In this document: positions 55,330 to 63,987 of the stretch, piece after piece | Layout: every line of letters begins with the position of its first letter | How positions within the stretch are numbered: position 1 is the first letter of the stretch | From: an uncultured Paracoccaceae bacterium | GTDB taxonomy: Bacteria > Pseudomonadota > Alphaproteobacteria > Rhodobacterales > Rhodobacteraceae | Assembly (NCBI GenBank): GCA_947503935.1 | Contig: CANNFR010000013.1 | Location: forward strand, 50,723-114,722 | Length of the DNA stretch: 64,000 nucleotides | Direction: 5' to 3' | Program-made: the position numbers and the translations under genes | The notes under the pieces: generated by a model | The model's input: only the letters and a program-made list of their open reading frames with translations | Databases searched by the model: none | Told to the model about the DNA's origin: nothing

Positions 55330-55854
55330 ATGCCGGGATGGATGCTGACATATATACGCGTGGTCGAGGCGGTGAATTACCGCGTCGGCCGCTTTGCGAT
55401 GTACCTCCTCTTCGTCCTCATGGGCATTCTGATCTGGTCGTCGATCACTAAGATCGGGTCGGATATCGGGGCGCCGATCAACCCCTCGCTCTGGACGCTG
55501 GAGATGGCGCAATTCGTGATGGTCGCCTATTACATCCTGGGCGGGCCGTACTCGATGCAGCTCGGCAGCCATGTGCGGATGGACCTCCTCTACGGCAACT
55601 GGACGCCTGAGAGGAAGGCCCGCTTCGATGCCTTCACGATTCTGCTGGTGATCGGCTTTCTGGCCGTCCTGCTTTACGGCGCCATCGACAGCACGGCCTA
55701 TTCGTTCAGATACGGCGAACGTGCGCCCAGCGCCTGGCGCCCCTATCTCTGGCCGGTCAAGGTGATCATGTGCCTGGGCTTTGCGCTGATGCTGCTCCAG
55801 GCCATCGCCACCCTTCTGCGTGACATTGCGGTGATGCGGGGCGTCAAGATCTGA
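55330..55854 (+). CDS. TRAP transporter small permease (DctQ family)
   Basis: The 174-residue protein has four hydrophobic helices and the DctQ pattern, with GSHVRMDLLYGNWTPE after the second helix pair. It forms the small membrane subunit with the DctM protein encoded immediately downstream (one-base overlap). The start at 55330 lacks a strong ribosome site. Confidence 0.92.
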   Translation: MPGWMLTYIRVVEAVNYRVGRFAMYLLFVLMGILIWSSITKIGSDIGAPINPSLWTLEMAQFVMVAYYILGGPYSMQLGSHVRMDLLYGNWTPERKARFDAFTILLVIGFLAVLLYGAIDSTAYSFRYGERAPSAWRPYLWPVKVIMCLGFALMLLQAIATLLRDIAVMRGVKI

Positions 55855-57179
55855 TGTCCTACGAGATGATCGCGATCCTGATGTTCGGCTCGATGCTGGC
55901 GATGATGATGACGGGCCAGCGCGTCTTCGGTGTGATCGGCTTCGTCGCCGTGGTGGCCGCAATCGCGCTTTGGGGCACGGGCGGGCAGAACATCGCGTTT
56001 TCGGCCTCGATGAAGCTGATGAAATGGTACCCGCTGCTAACCCTGCCGATGTTCATCTTCATGGGCTACGTGATGAGCGAGAGCCGCCTGGCCGATGATC
56101 TTTATCGCATGTTCCACGTCTGGTTCGGCCCGGTACCGGGGGGGCTGGCTATCGGAACGATCCTGTTGATGGTCCTGATCTCGGCGATGAACGGGCTATC
56201 GGTCGCCGGCATGGCGATTGGGGCCACCATCGCGCTGCCGGAACTGCTCAGGCGGAATTACGACAAGCAGATGGTGACGGGCGTGATCCAGGCGGGGTCG
56301 TCGCTGGGCATCTTGATCCCGCCCTCGGTCGTGCTGGTGCTTTATGCGATGATCGCGCGTCAACCGGTGGGCCAACTCTGGCTGGCGGGGCTCTTTCCAG
56401 GGCTGCTGGTGGCGACGCTGTTTGTCGTCTACATCTGGGTCCGCTGCCAGATCCAGCCGCATCTGGGCCCCGTCCTGCCGGAAGAGGAGCGCGCCCAGAT
56501 CGACCCGCGCGAAAAGATCCGCCTTCTGGGCGCGGGCGTGCTGCCCGTGGTGATCTTCGCCGCGATGATGGTGCCCTTCGTCAACGGCTGGACCAGCCTG
56601 GTGGAAAGCTCGGTCATCGGGGCGCTGGCGGCCACAGGTGCGGCCATCTGGAAGCGGCGCTTCACCCGCGAGGTGTTTGAGACCTGCACGCGCCAGACCC
56701 TGGCGATTTCGTGCATGTTCATGTGGATCATCCTGGCCGCCCTGACCTTCGGCGCGGTCTTCGACGGGCTGGGCGCCGTGCGCGCGATCGAAGGCCTCTT
56801 CGTCGACCGGCTTGCGCTTGGGCCCTGGGAAATCCTGATCATGATGCAGCTGTCCTACCTGATCATGGGCATGTTCCTCGATGACACCGCGATGCTGGTC
56901 ATCGTCGCGCCGCTTTACGTGCCATTGGTGGGCGCGCTGGGGTTCGACCTGATCTGGTACGGCGTCCTTTACACGATCACCTGCCAGATCGCCTACATGA
57001 CGCCGCCCTTCGGCTATAACCTCTTCCTGATGCGCGCCATGGCCCCGCCCGAGATTACGCTCATGGATATCTACCGCTCGATCATCCCGTTCGTCGCGGT
57101 GATGATCCTGGCGCTCTGCCTGGTCATGGCCTTCCCGCAAGTGGCGCTGTGGCTGCCGGACTACGTCTATGGAAGGTAA
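55854..57179 (+). CDS. TRAP transporter large permease (DctM family)
   Basis: The 441-residue protein has about 12 helices and the DctM motifs GMAIGATIALPELLRRNYDKQMVTG, GSSLGILIPPS and GMFLDDTAMLVIVAPLYVPL. It couples substrate import to a sodium gradient. ATG 55854 overlaps dctQ's stop by one base. The next gene is an unknown soluble protein, not the binding protein. Confidence 0.95.
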   Translation: MSYEMIAILMFGSMLAMMMTGQRVFGVIGFVAVVAAIALWGTGGQNIAFSASMKLMKWYPLLTLPMFIFMGYVMSESRLADDLYRMFHVWFGPVPGGLAIGTILLMVLISAMNGLSVAGMAIGATIALPELLRRNYDKQMVTGVIQAGSSLGILIPPSVVLVLYAMIARQPVGQLWLAGLFPGLLVATLFVVYIWVRCQIQPHLGPVLPEEERAQIDPREKIRLLGAGVLPVVIFAAMMVPFVNGWTSLVESSVIGALAATGAAIWKRRFTREVFETCTRQTLAISCMFMWIILAALTFGAVFDGLGAVRAIEGLFVDRLALGPWEILIMMQLSYLIMGMFLDDTAMLVIVAPLYVPLVGALGFDLIWYGVLYTITCQIAYMTPPFGYNLFLMRAMAPPEITLMDIYRSIIPFVAVMILALCLVMAFPQVALWLPDYVYGR

Positions 57180-57184
57180 TCGCC

Positions 57185-57898
57185 ATGGGCCTTGATATGA
57201 ACCCGCTGGCCAAACCGAAGCCCGGCCATGAGGCGGAATTCGTCGACCTCTGGACGCGTATTCAGGTGGCCCAGGGCAAAAGGCCCGACCCCGAGGCCGA
57301 GACGAAAGGCTTCCTCGCGCGCCTCTTCACCCCAAGGAAACCGGCCAATGTCGCCGATATGATCGCGCGCTTTCAGGCGATCTCAGTCCCGCCCTATGCA
57401 GCTATCGGCGCGCCGGTCGTGGGCAAGGATCAAGCCGCCGATGATTGGCTGCGCGAAACCTTCGACAACGGCACGATCAGCGGTGTGTCCAGCTTCGCCG
57501 AGGCGCAAAAGGCGTTTCACGGCTACCACGCGGTTGAGGCGCTGCCGGTTTGCGACGGCTTTCCCGTCTACACCCATGCGGGGATGTATGAGGGCGTCGA
57601 CCGGACCAGCTTTCGCGGCAAGTTTCTGGAGATTTGTGAAGAGGTTATCGGGGATGATCTTCTGGCGCAGGCCTGGAACCCGATGCTGGCCGCTGAACTG
57701 GCCGCGTGGGGCCGCGCGCTGAAAGACAGGGCCGCGGCCTATGCCGCTCAGCACAATGTGACCCATGTCCTCGACAATCGTGATTTCATGCCAGCCGACG
57801 ACACGTCGCCCGAAGCGCAGGCGCATATCGTCGATCAGGCCGCCCGGTGGGCGCTTTGGTGGTCCGACCGCGGCCATGGCAGTGACCCCTATTTCTAA
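57185..57898 (+). CDS. Conserved soluble protein of unknown function in the TRAP operon
   Basis: The 237-residue protein has no signal peptide. It begins MGLDMNPLAKPKPGHEAEF and contains RFQAISVPPYAAIGAPVVG and a C-terminal WALWWSDRGHG. I do not recognise a named family. It sits 5 bp after dctM and 49 bp before dctP, so it is co-transcribed and could act on the imported substrate. Cytoplasmic location is inferred from the lack of a signal. Start at 57185 gives a short N-terminus. Confidence 0.75.
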   Translation: MGLDMNPLAKPKPGHEAEFVDLWTRIQVAQGKRPDPEAETKGFLARLFTPRKPANVADMIARFQAISVPPYAAIGAPVVGKDQAADDWLRETFDNGTISGVSSFAEAQKAFHGYHAVEALPVCDGFPVYTHAGMYEGVDRTSFRGKFLEICEEVIGDDLLAQAWNPMLAAELAAWGRALKDRAAAYAAQHNVTHVLDNRDFMPADDTSPEAQAHIVDQAARWALWWSDRGHGSDPYF

Positions 57899-57947
57899 CG
57901 ACCAAAATGGCGGGACGAACCCGCAGCAACCAGCAAGGAGACGGAAG

Positions 57948-58979
57948 ATGACCACAAGACGCAAGTTTCTCGCCACAGGCGCCGCCGTTGGCGCGGCGGG
58001 CCTCGCAGCCCCCGCTCTGGCGCAATCGACGATCCGCTGGCGGATGCAGACCTATGCGGGCGCCGCCCTCGGCGAACACGTGGTGAAGCCCGCCATCGAC
58101 AGCTTCAACAAGATCGCGGGCGACCGGATGCAGATTGAGCTGTTCTATGCGGATCAGCTGGTGCCCACGGGCGAATTGTTCCGCGCCATGCAATCGGGCA
58201 CGATCGACGCGGTGCAATCCGACGATGACAGCATGGCCTCACCCACCGAGGTCACCGTGTTCGGCGGCTATTTCCCCTTCGGCTCGCGCTATTCGCTGGA
58301 TGTGCCGGTGCTCTTCAACCAGTGGGGCCTGAATGAGATCTGGGCCGAGGAATATGCCAAGGTCGGCGTCAAACACATCTCGGCCGGCGCCTGGGACCCG
58401 TGCCATTTCGCCACCAAGGACCCGATCAATTCCCTGGCCGATCTGCAGGGAAAGCGCGTCTTCACCTTCCCCACCGCGGGCCGCTTCCTGACGCGCTTCG
58501 GCGTGGTCCCGGTGACCCTGCCCTGGGAGGATATCGAGATCGCCGTTCAGACCGGCGAGTTGGACGGCATCGCCTGGTCGGGCATCACCGAGGATTACAC
58601 GGTGGGCTGGGCCGACGTGACCGACTACTTCCTGACCAACAACATCTCGGGCGCCTGGATCGGCCATTTCTTCGCCAATATGGACCGCTGGGACGAAGTG
58701 CCAGAAGACCTACAGGAACTGCTGAAGGTCTGCTTCGAGCAGAGCAATTACTACCGCCAGCACTGGTATTGGGGCGGTGAGGCCGATCTGCGTGTCAACG
58801 GCGACAAGATGCAGCTGACCAGCATCCCCGATGAGGAATGGGCCACGGTCGAGGCCGCCGCCCGCGAATTCTGGGACGAGATCGCGGCCGAGAGCGAGAC
58901 CAAGGCAAAGATCGTCGGCATTTTCAAAGCCTATAACGAGGCAATGGAAAAAGCTGGCCGGCCCTACCGCTACACCTGA
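57948..58979 (+). CDS. TRAP transporter solute-binding protein (DctP family), Tat-exported
   Basis: The 343-residue protein starts MTTRRKFLATGAAVGAAG, a twin-arginine signal ending LAAPALAQ, and continues with a DctP/TakP-type body (FYADQLVPTGELFRAMQSG, LQGKRVFTFPTAGRFLTRFGV). Proteins of this group bind 2-oxo acids, C4-dicarboxylates, lactate or ectoines; the ligand is not clear. A strong ribosome site (AAGGAGACGGAAG) precedes ATG 57948. It closes the operon, followed by a hairpin terminator. Order Q-M-unknown-P is unusual compared with P-Q-M. Confidence 0.93.
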   Translation: MTTRRKFLATGAAVGAAGLAAPALAQSTIRWRMQTYAGAALGEHVVKPAIDSFNKIAGDRMQIELFYADQLVPTGELFRAMQSGTIDAVQSDDDSMASPTEVTVFGGYFPFGSRYSLDVPVLFNQWGLNEIWAEEYAKVGVKHISAGAWDPCHFATKDPINSLADLQGKRVFTFPTAGRFLTRFGVVPVTLPWEDIEIAVQTGELDGIAWSGITEDYTVGWADVTDYFLTNNISGAWIGHFFANMDRWDEVPEDLQELLKVCFEQSNYYRQHWYWGGEADLRVNGDKMQLTSIPDEEWATVEAAAREFWDEIAAESETKAKIVGIFKAYNEAMEKAGRPYRYT

Positions 58980-58993
58980 TAGCCCACCAAGAT

Positions 58994-59023
58994 ACGGGCG
59001 CCGCAGCAAGCGGCGCCCGTTTG
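58994..59023 (+). terminator. Hairpin terminator after the TRAP operon
   Basis: An 11-bp perfect stem (58994-59004 with 59010-59020, core CGGGCGCCGC) and a 5-base loop are followed by TTG at 59021-59023 just 15 bp after the dctP stop. The T-tract is short but the position and stem make a terminator likely. Confidence 0.7.
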
Positions 59024-59045
59024 TCACCGTATATCTGAGCCACCC

Positions 59046-59675
59046 ATGACAGAACCGATCATCCGCGAGGCAACCGAGGCCGATCGCGACGCCATGATGG
59101 CGATTACAACGCAAACGTATGCCGAACATTCCGAACGCCAGCCGGATGTCTTTCCGGGCAGTGCAGAAGCGAACAGTAAAGAGCTGATCGACGCTGTTTT
59201 CGAAAAGAACAAAGAATATCCGGAAAGAAGAATTATGGCTCTTGTCGCTGAGCAGGACGGGACAATTCTAGGTCATATCGTCATGATGATTGCGCCCAGG
59301 AAGCGCGATGAAGATACCCATGATTTGTATGCCTACATTTATGATATCTCGCTGCTTCAGAGCGCACGCGGAAAAGGGCTGGGCCATGGATTGCTGGCTA
59401 AAGCCGAGTGGCTGGCCAGCGCAAAAGGTGCCACCAAAATGCATGCAACAGTCTGGATGGGAAACGTGGCCTCACAAGCGGTTTTTGAGGCTTTGGCGTT
59501 CGAACAGACATCTCGCGATTTCATCAAGCGGCTGGCCCCCGCGATCAACGCGCCGATGCCCGATCCCTGGAAGCCAACCGGCTGGCAAAAATGGCGCCCT
59601 ATATTCATTCAGTTTCTCTGGGTATGGCCTTTTGGGGCCTATGTGATCTTTAGGCTTCTGGTACCGCCATCATGA
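59046..59675 (+). CDS. GNAT-family acetyltransferase with a C-terminal membrane segment
   Basis: The 209-residue protein has a GNAT core with YIYDISLLQSARGKGLGHGLL as the acetyl-CoA loop and NVASQAVFEALAFEQTSRDFI near the end of the fold. After about residue 180 it ends in a hydrophobic stretch (FIQFLWVWPFGAYVIFRLLV) that should insert in the membrane. A tail-anchored GNAT is unusual. Base composition is lower in G+C than the flanking operons. Substrate unknown. Confidence 0.8.
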   Translation: MTEPIIREATEADRDAMMAITTQTYAEHSERQPDVFPGSAEANSKELIDAVFEKNKEYPERRIMALVAEQDGTILGHIVMMIAPRKRDEDTHDLYAYIYDISLLQSARGKGLGHGLLAKAEWLASAKGATKMHATVWMGNVASQAVFEALAFEQTSRDFIKRLAPAINAPMPDPWKPTGWQKWRPIFIQFLWVWPFGAYVIFRLLVPPS

Positions 59676-59759
59676 AATGCCGCAAAAAGGGCCCGCCCTG
59701 TTCACCGGCCAAGCGCTTGGCTAGAGAGACTGAAAGACAAAACCCAAGGGGACCAAGAC

Positions 59760-61124
59760 ATGCCTGGCAACCTGACCTTTGATGCACTGAAAAAGGCCGT
59801 CTCGGCCGGTGAGATCGACACCGTTCTGACCTGCATCGTCGATATGCAGGGCCGTCTGATGGGCAAGCGCTTTCACGCCGTCCACTTCATCGAAAGCGGG
59901 TTTGAGGAGACGCATTGCTGCAACTACCTGCTCGCCACGGATATCGAGATGTACACCGTGCCCGGCTATGAAAGCACCAGCTGGGAAAAAGGCTATGGCG
60001 ATTACGTCATCAAGCCCGATCTGGACACCCTGCGCCTGGTGCCATGGCTGCCCGCTACGGCGCTTGTGATGTGCGACCTTCTGGACCACCACACCCACAA
60101 CGAGGTGCCGCAATCGCCCCGCACCATCCTGAAACGCCAGATCGCCCGCGCCGAGGCGATGGGCTTCACGCCGATGATGGCGACCGAGCTGGAATTTTTC
60201 CTGTTCGAGCAGAATTATGATGAGCTGAACGACAGCGGCTACCGCGACCTCAAAACGCTCGGCCGCTACAACACCGATTACGCGATCTTCGGCACGACAA
60301 AGGAAGAGGGCGTGATGCGCGCCATCCGCAACGGGCTTTATGGCGCGGGCATTCCGGTCGAGAACTCCAAGGGCGAGGCCGAGGCGGGCCAGGAGGAGAT
60401 CAACGTCAAATACGCCGCCGCTTTGGAGACCGCTGACAACCACGCCATCGTCAAGAACGCCTGCAAGGAAATCGCCCACCAGCACGGCCACGCGCTGACC
60501 TTCATGGCGAAATACGCCACCGACCGCGCGGGGTCATCCAGCCATGTGCACCAATCGCTTTGGCAGGACGGTGCGCCCGCTTTCCGCGACACGGACGACC
60601 CCCACGGCATGTCGGATCTGATGAAGCACTACATGGCGGGGCTTCTGGCCCATGCGTCCGACATCACCTATTTCCTGGCGCCTTACGTGAACTCGTACAA
60701 ACGCTTCTGCGAGGGGCTCTTTGCGCCCACCAAGGCGGTCTGGAGCCTCGATAACCGCACTGCGGGCTACCGTGTCTGCGGCGAAGGCACCAAGGGCATC
60801 CGCGTGGAATGCCGCGTGGGGGGCGCCGACCTCAACCCCTATCTCGCCATGGCCGCCCTGCTGGCCGCGGGCCTCGACGGGATCGAGAAGAAGATGGACC
60901 TCGAGCCTGAGATGAAGGGCGATGTCTATCAGGCCGGTCAGGCGCGCGAGATCCCGAAGACTCTGGGCGAGGCTGCCGCGGCGCTGCACGGGTCAGCCAT
61001 GCTGCGCGCGGCGATGGGCGATGACGTGGTCGACCACTACCACCGTGCCGCCCTCTGGGAGATCGAAGAACAAACCCGCGTCGTGACCGATTGGGAGGTC
61101 AAGCGCGGTCTCGAACGCGCCTGA
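59760..61124 (+). CDS. Glutamine-synthetase-family enzyme (gamma-glutamyl-amine ligase type)
   Basis: The 454-residue protein has GS-family motifs: ATELEFFLFE (metal/ATP), GSSSHVHQSLW (ATP), PYVNSYKRFCEGLFAP and RVECRVGGADLNPYLAMAALLAAG. The lack of the adenylylation Tyr motif of GlnA and the neighbours, an aldehyde dehydrogenase and an iron alcohol dehydrogenase, suggest a PuuA/IpuC-like ligase that joins an amine to glutamate rather than ammonia assimilation. Glutamyl-polyamine, isopropylamine or ethanolamine-type substrates are all possible. Aldehyde dehydrogenase gene starts 11 bp after the stop. Confidence 0.88.
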   Translation: MPGNLTFDALKKAVSAGEIDTVLTCIVDMQGRLMGKRFHAVHFIESGFEETHCCNYLLATDIEMYTVPGYESTSWEKGYGDYVIKPDLDTLRLVPWLPATALVMCDLLDHHTHNEVPQSPRTILKRQIARAEAMGFTPMMATELEFFLFEQNYDELNDSGYRDLKTLGRYNTDYAIFGTTKEEGVMRAIRNGLYGAGIPVENSKGEAEAGQEEINVKYAAALETADNHAIVKNACKEIAHQHGHALTFMAKYATDRAGSSSHVHQSLWQDGAPAFRDTDDPHGMSDLMKHYMAGLLAHASDITYFLAPYVNSYKRFCEGLFAPTKAVWSLDNRTAGYRVCGEGTKGIRVECRVGGADLNPYLAMAALLAAGLDGIEKKMDLEPEMKGDVYQAGQAREIPKTLGEAAAALHGSAMLRAAMGDDVVDHYHRAALWEIEEQTRVVTDWEVKRGLERA

Positions 61125-61135
61125 GGGGGATGGCA

Positions 61136-62524
61136 ATGACCAAGACGATCCAATGTATCTCGCCCATCGACGGCAGCCTCTATGCCGAACGGCCCGTCCT
61201 GCCGCTGGACGACGCCAAGGCCGCCGTGGCGCGCGCCGAGGCCGCGCAGGGCGCCTGGGCCGCGCTGACACTGGACCAGCGCATCGCCAAGGTGCAGGCG
61301 GGCCTTGCCGCCCTGAACGCGATGCAGGACCAGGTGGTCAAGGAACTGGCCTGGCAGATGGGCCGCCCCACCCGCTACGGCGGCGAATTCGGCGGCATGA
61401 ATGAGCGGGCGGACTACATGGCCAGCATCGCCGCCGACGCCCTGGCGCCCGTGATCGTTGAAGACAGCGACCGGTTCGAACGCCGGATCGAACGCGCGCC
61501 CCATGGCGTGGTCTTCGTCATCGCGCCCTGGAACTACCCGTACATGACCGCGATCAACACCGTCGTGCCCGCCCTGATCGCGGGCAATGCCGTGGTGCTG
61601 AAACATGCCAGCCAGACCCCCCTGGTGGGCGAACGTCTGGCCGAGGCGCTCCACGCCGGCGGAGTGCCGAAGGACATCTTCCAGAACCTCTTTCTCGACC
61701 ACCAAACGACCGAGGCATTGATCGCGGGCGGCGCTTTCGGGTTCGTCAACTTCACGGGCTCGGTCGGCGGCGGCAAGGCGATTGAGCGCGCGGCCGCCGG
61801 CACCTTCACCGCGCTGGGGCTGGAACTCGGCGGCAAGGACCCCGCCTATGTGATGGAGGATGCCGACCTCGACTGGGCCGTCGATACGCTGATGGACGGC
61901 GCGATGTTCAACGCCGGCCAATGCTGCTGCGGGATTGAGCGGATCTATGTGGCCGCAAGCCTCTACGACAGCTTCGTCGAAAAGGCCGTGGCCTGGGTGA
62001 ACGCCCTGACCCTCGGCAACCCGCTGGACGGCGCGACCACGCTGGGGCCCATGGCGCAGGCGCGGTTCGCCAAAACCGTCCGCGCGCAGGTGGATGAGGC
62101 CGTGGCCGCCGGCGCCCGGCAATTGATCGACCCTGCGCTTTTTCCCGCCGATGACGGCGGGGCCTATCTGGCGCCGAAACTGCTGGTCGATGTCGATCAT
62201 TCCATGCGCGTGATGCGCGAGGAAAGCTTTGGCCCGGTGGTGGGTATCATGCCCGTGACGGACGATGCCGAAGCCCTGCGCCTGATGAATGACAGCGATT
62301 ACGGCCTGACGGCATCGCTCTGGACGCAGGATCCCGACCGCGCCTGGGCCATTGCGCGGCAGATCGAAACGGGCACCGTCTTCCTCAACCGCGCCGATTA
62401 CCTCGATCCCGCGGTCTGCTGGACCGGCTGCAAGGATACCGGGCGCGGCGCGGCCCTGTCCGCACTGGGCTTCCATGCCGTCACCCGCCCCCGCTCATTC
62501 CATTTTCGCAAGGTAAAGTCATGA
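61136..62524 (+). CDS. NAD(P)+-dependent aldehyde dehydrogenase
   Basis: The 462-residue protein has IAPWNYPYMTAINTVVPAL, FVNFTGSVGGGKAI (Rossmann), LELGGKDPAYV with the general-base Glu and FNAGQCCCG with the catalytic Cys among three consecutive Cys. ATG 61136 is chosen over 61130 because GAGGGG is then nine bases upstream. It overlaps the alcohol dehydrogenase gene by 4 bp. In context it would oxidise an aldehyde made by that dehydrogenase, perhaps while the amine is still glutamylated. Confidence 0.93.
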   Translation: MTKTIQCISPIDGSLYAERPVLPLDDAKAAVARAEAAQGAWAALTLDQRIAKVQAGLAALNAMQDQVVKELAWQMGRPTRYGGEFGGMNERADYMASIAADALAPVIVEDSDRFERRIERAPHGVVFVIAPWNYPYMTAINTVVPALIAGNAVVLKHASQTPLVGERLAEALHAGGVPKDIFQNLFLDHQTTEALIAGGAFGFVNFTGSVGGGKAIERAAAGTFTALGLELGGKDPAYVMEDADLDWAVDTLMDGAMFNAGQCCCGIERIYVAASLYDSFVEKAVAWVNALTLGNPLDGATTLGPMAQARFAKTVRAQVDEAVAAGARQLIDPALFPADDGGAYLAPKLLVDVDHSMRVMREESFGPVVGIMPVTDDAEALRLMNDSDYGLTASLWTQDPDRAWAIARQIETGTVFLNRADYLDPAVCWTGCKDTGRGAALSALGFHAVTRPRSFHFRKVKS

Positions 62525-63669
62525 CTGCCCCCAATGCCAACTGGTCCTACCCCACCAACATCAAATTCGGGCCCGGCCGCATCGCCGAGCTGGCCGAGCA
62601 GTGCAAGGCCGCAGGCCTCAGCCGCCCGCTTCTGGTGACCGACCGCGCGCTGGCAACGCTGCCGATCACCGCCGAGGCTCTGGCGATCCTCGATCAGGCG
62701 GGCCTCGGCCGCGCGATCTTCGCCGAGGTCGACCCGAACCCGAATGAGATCAACATGGAAGCGGGGATCAAGGCCTACCGCGCAGGCCGCCATGACGGCG
62801 TGGTCTGCTTCGGCGGCGGCTCGGCCCTGGACCTCGGCAAGATGATCGCGCTGATGGCCGGGCAAAGTATTAGCGTCTGGGACCTTGAGGATGTGGGCGA
62901 TTGGTGGACCCGCGCCGACGCCACCGCAATCGCGCCGATCATCGCGGTGCCGACAACCGCCGGAACGGGGTCCGAGGTGGGCCGCGCGGGCGTGCTGACC
63001 AACTCCGCGACCCACGAGAAGAAGATCATCTTCCACCCCAAACTGATGCCCAGCGTCACGATCTGCGACCCAGAACTGACCATCGGCATGCCGCTTGCGA
63101 TCACCGCTGGCACCGGCATGGATGCCTTCGCCCATTGCCTTGAGGCCTATTGCAGCCCGCATTACCACCCGATGAGCCAGGGCATCGCGCTTGAGGGGAT
63201 GCGTCTGGTCCTTGAAAACCTGCCCCACGCCTATGCCGACGGCACCGATATCGAGGCCCGCGCCCATATGATGAGCGCGGCCGCCATGGGCGCTGTGGCG
63301 TTCCAAAAGGGCCTGGGCGCCATCCACGCACTCAGCCACCCAGTGGGCGCGGTCTACAACACCCATCACGGCACGACGAACGCCGTGGTCATGCCCCCGG
63401 TCCTGCGGATGAACCGCCCCGCGATTGAGGCGAAAATCGACGCGGCCGCGGCCTATCTGGGCATCGCGGGCGGGTTTGGCGGCTTCTACGACCGGGTCAT
63501 GGCGCTCCGGTCCGAACTTGCCATCCCAGAGGGGCTCCGCGCCCTCGGCGTCGGCGACGACCGGCTGGACGAGCTGACCGAAATGGCCCTCAAAGACCCC
63601 TCAACCGGCGGCAACCCGGTCGAGATGACGCGCGAGAACACGCGGGCATTGTTCGAGGCCTGCTTGTGA
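62521..63669 (+). CDS. Iron-containing alcohol dehydrogenase
   Basis: The 382-residue protein has the iron-ADH motifs CFGGGSALDLGKMIAL (NAD binding), PTTAGTGSE, GMDAFAHCLEAYCSPHYHP and HALSHPVGAVYNTHHGTTNAV, which supply the metal-binding Asp and His residues. It oxidises an alcohol to an aldehyde for the preceding enzyme. ATGA overlap with the aldehyde dehydrogenase gene shows coupled translation. The gene set suggests an amino alcohol as carbon or nitrogen source; no gamma-glutamyl hydrolase was seen in the window. Confidence 0.94.
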   Translation: MTAPNANWSYPTNIKFGPGRIAELAEQCKAAGLSRPLLVTDRALATLPITAEALAILDQAGLGRAIFAEVDPNPNEINMEAGIKAYRAGRHDGVVCFGGGSALDLGKMIALMAGQSISVWDLEDVGDWWTRADATAIAPIIAVPTTAGTGSEVGRAGVLTNSATHEKKIIFHPKLMPSVTICDPELTIGMPLAITAGTGMDAFAHCLEAYCSPHYHPMSQGIALEGMRLVLENLPHAYADGTDIEARAHMMSAAAMGAVAFQKGLGAIHALSHPVGAVYNTHHGTTNAVVMPPVLRMNRPAIEAKIDAAAAYLGIAGGFGGFYDRVMALRSELAIPEGLRALGVGDDRLDELTEMALKDPSTGGNPVEMTRENTRALFEACL

Positions 63670-63721
63670 CGGCCCGAGGCGTGTCAGACGTTGACGTGAC
63701 CGCGGGGTGAGATTGCAGGAG

Positions 63722-63752
63722 CCTCCGGCGGAGGTATTTTCGACAGAATGAA
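63722..63752. repeat. Copy C of the dispersed 31-nt intergenic repeat (inverted)
   Basis: The reverse complement starts TTCATTCTGTCGAAAATACC and ends in the CCTCCGCCGGAGG palindrome. It matches 2433-2463 at 29 of 31 positions, over 61 kb away. It lies 52 bp after the alcohol dehydrogenase stop. Confidence 0.72.
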
Positions 63753-63880
63753 GGGCTGGTTTCAGAAGGTAAATCCGATGGCGCGGTGGAAGCTGGTCTG
63801 GAAAGCATCGGGAGATCGGCATGCGACGCCCTGAAAGACGCGATTGGAAGATCGAGACGGCTTTGGCTTTCACGTCGGTA

Positions 63881-63894
63881 ACTGACCTGTCAGT
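63881..63894. promoter_or_regulatory. Palindrome ACTGACCTGTCAGT, possible operator
   Basis: The six-base arms ACTGAC/GTCAGT with a two-base centre form a perfect inverted repeat about 95 bp upstream of the start codon at 63988. The size suits a TetR-type regulator site, but no regulator gene is visible. Confidence 0.4.
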
Positions 63895-63987
63895 CCTGAT
63901 GCGCGGGCGGGAAATGTCCGGTCTGGGCCGAGGCTGTGTGGAAACTCGGGCCTGGTGTATAGTCGTCTCCAATAATTGGAGGCGGGC

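Larger units (their letters stand above)
63670..63987. other. 318-bp gap with a dispersed repeat and two palindromes
   Basis: The gap after the alcohol dehydrogenase gene holds copy C of the dispersed repeat (63722-63752), the palindrome ACTGACCTGTCAGT at 63881-63894, a TATAGT -10-like box at 63958-63963 and the palindrome CTCCAATAATTGGAG at 63967-63981 just before a new start codon. No gene was found in it. Confidence 0.55.
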
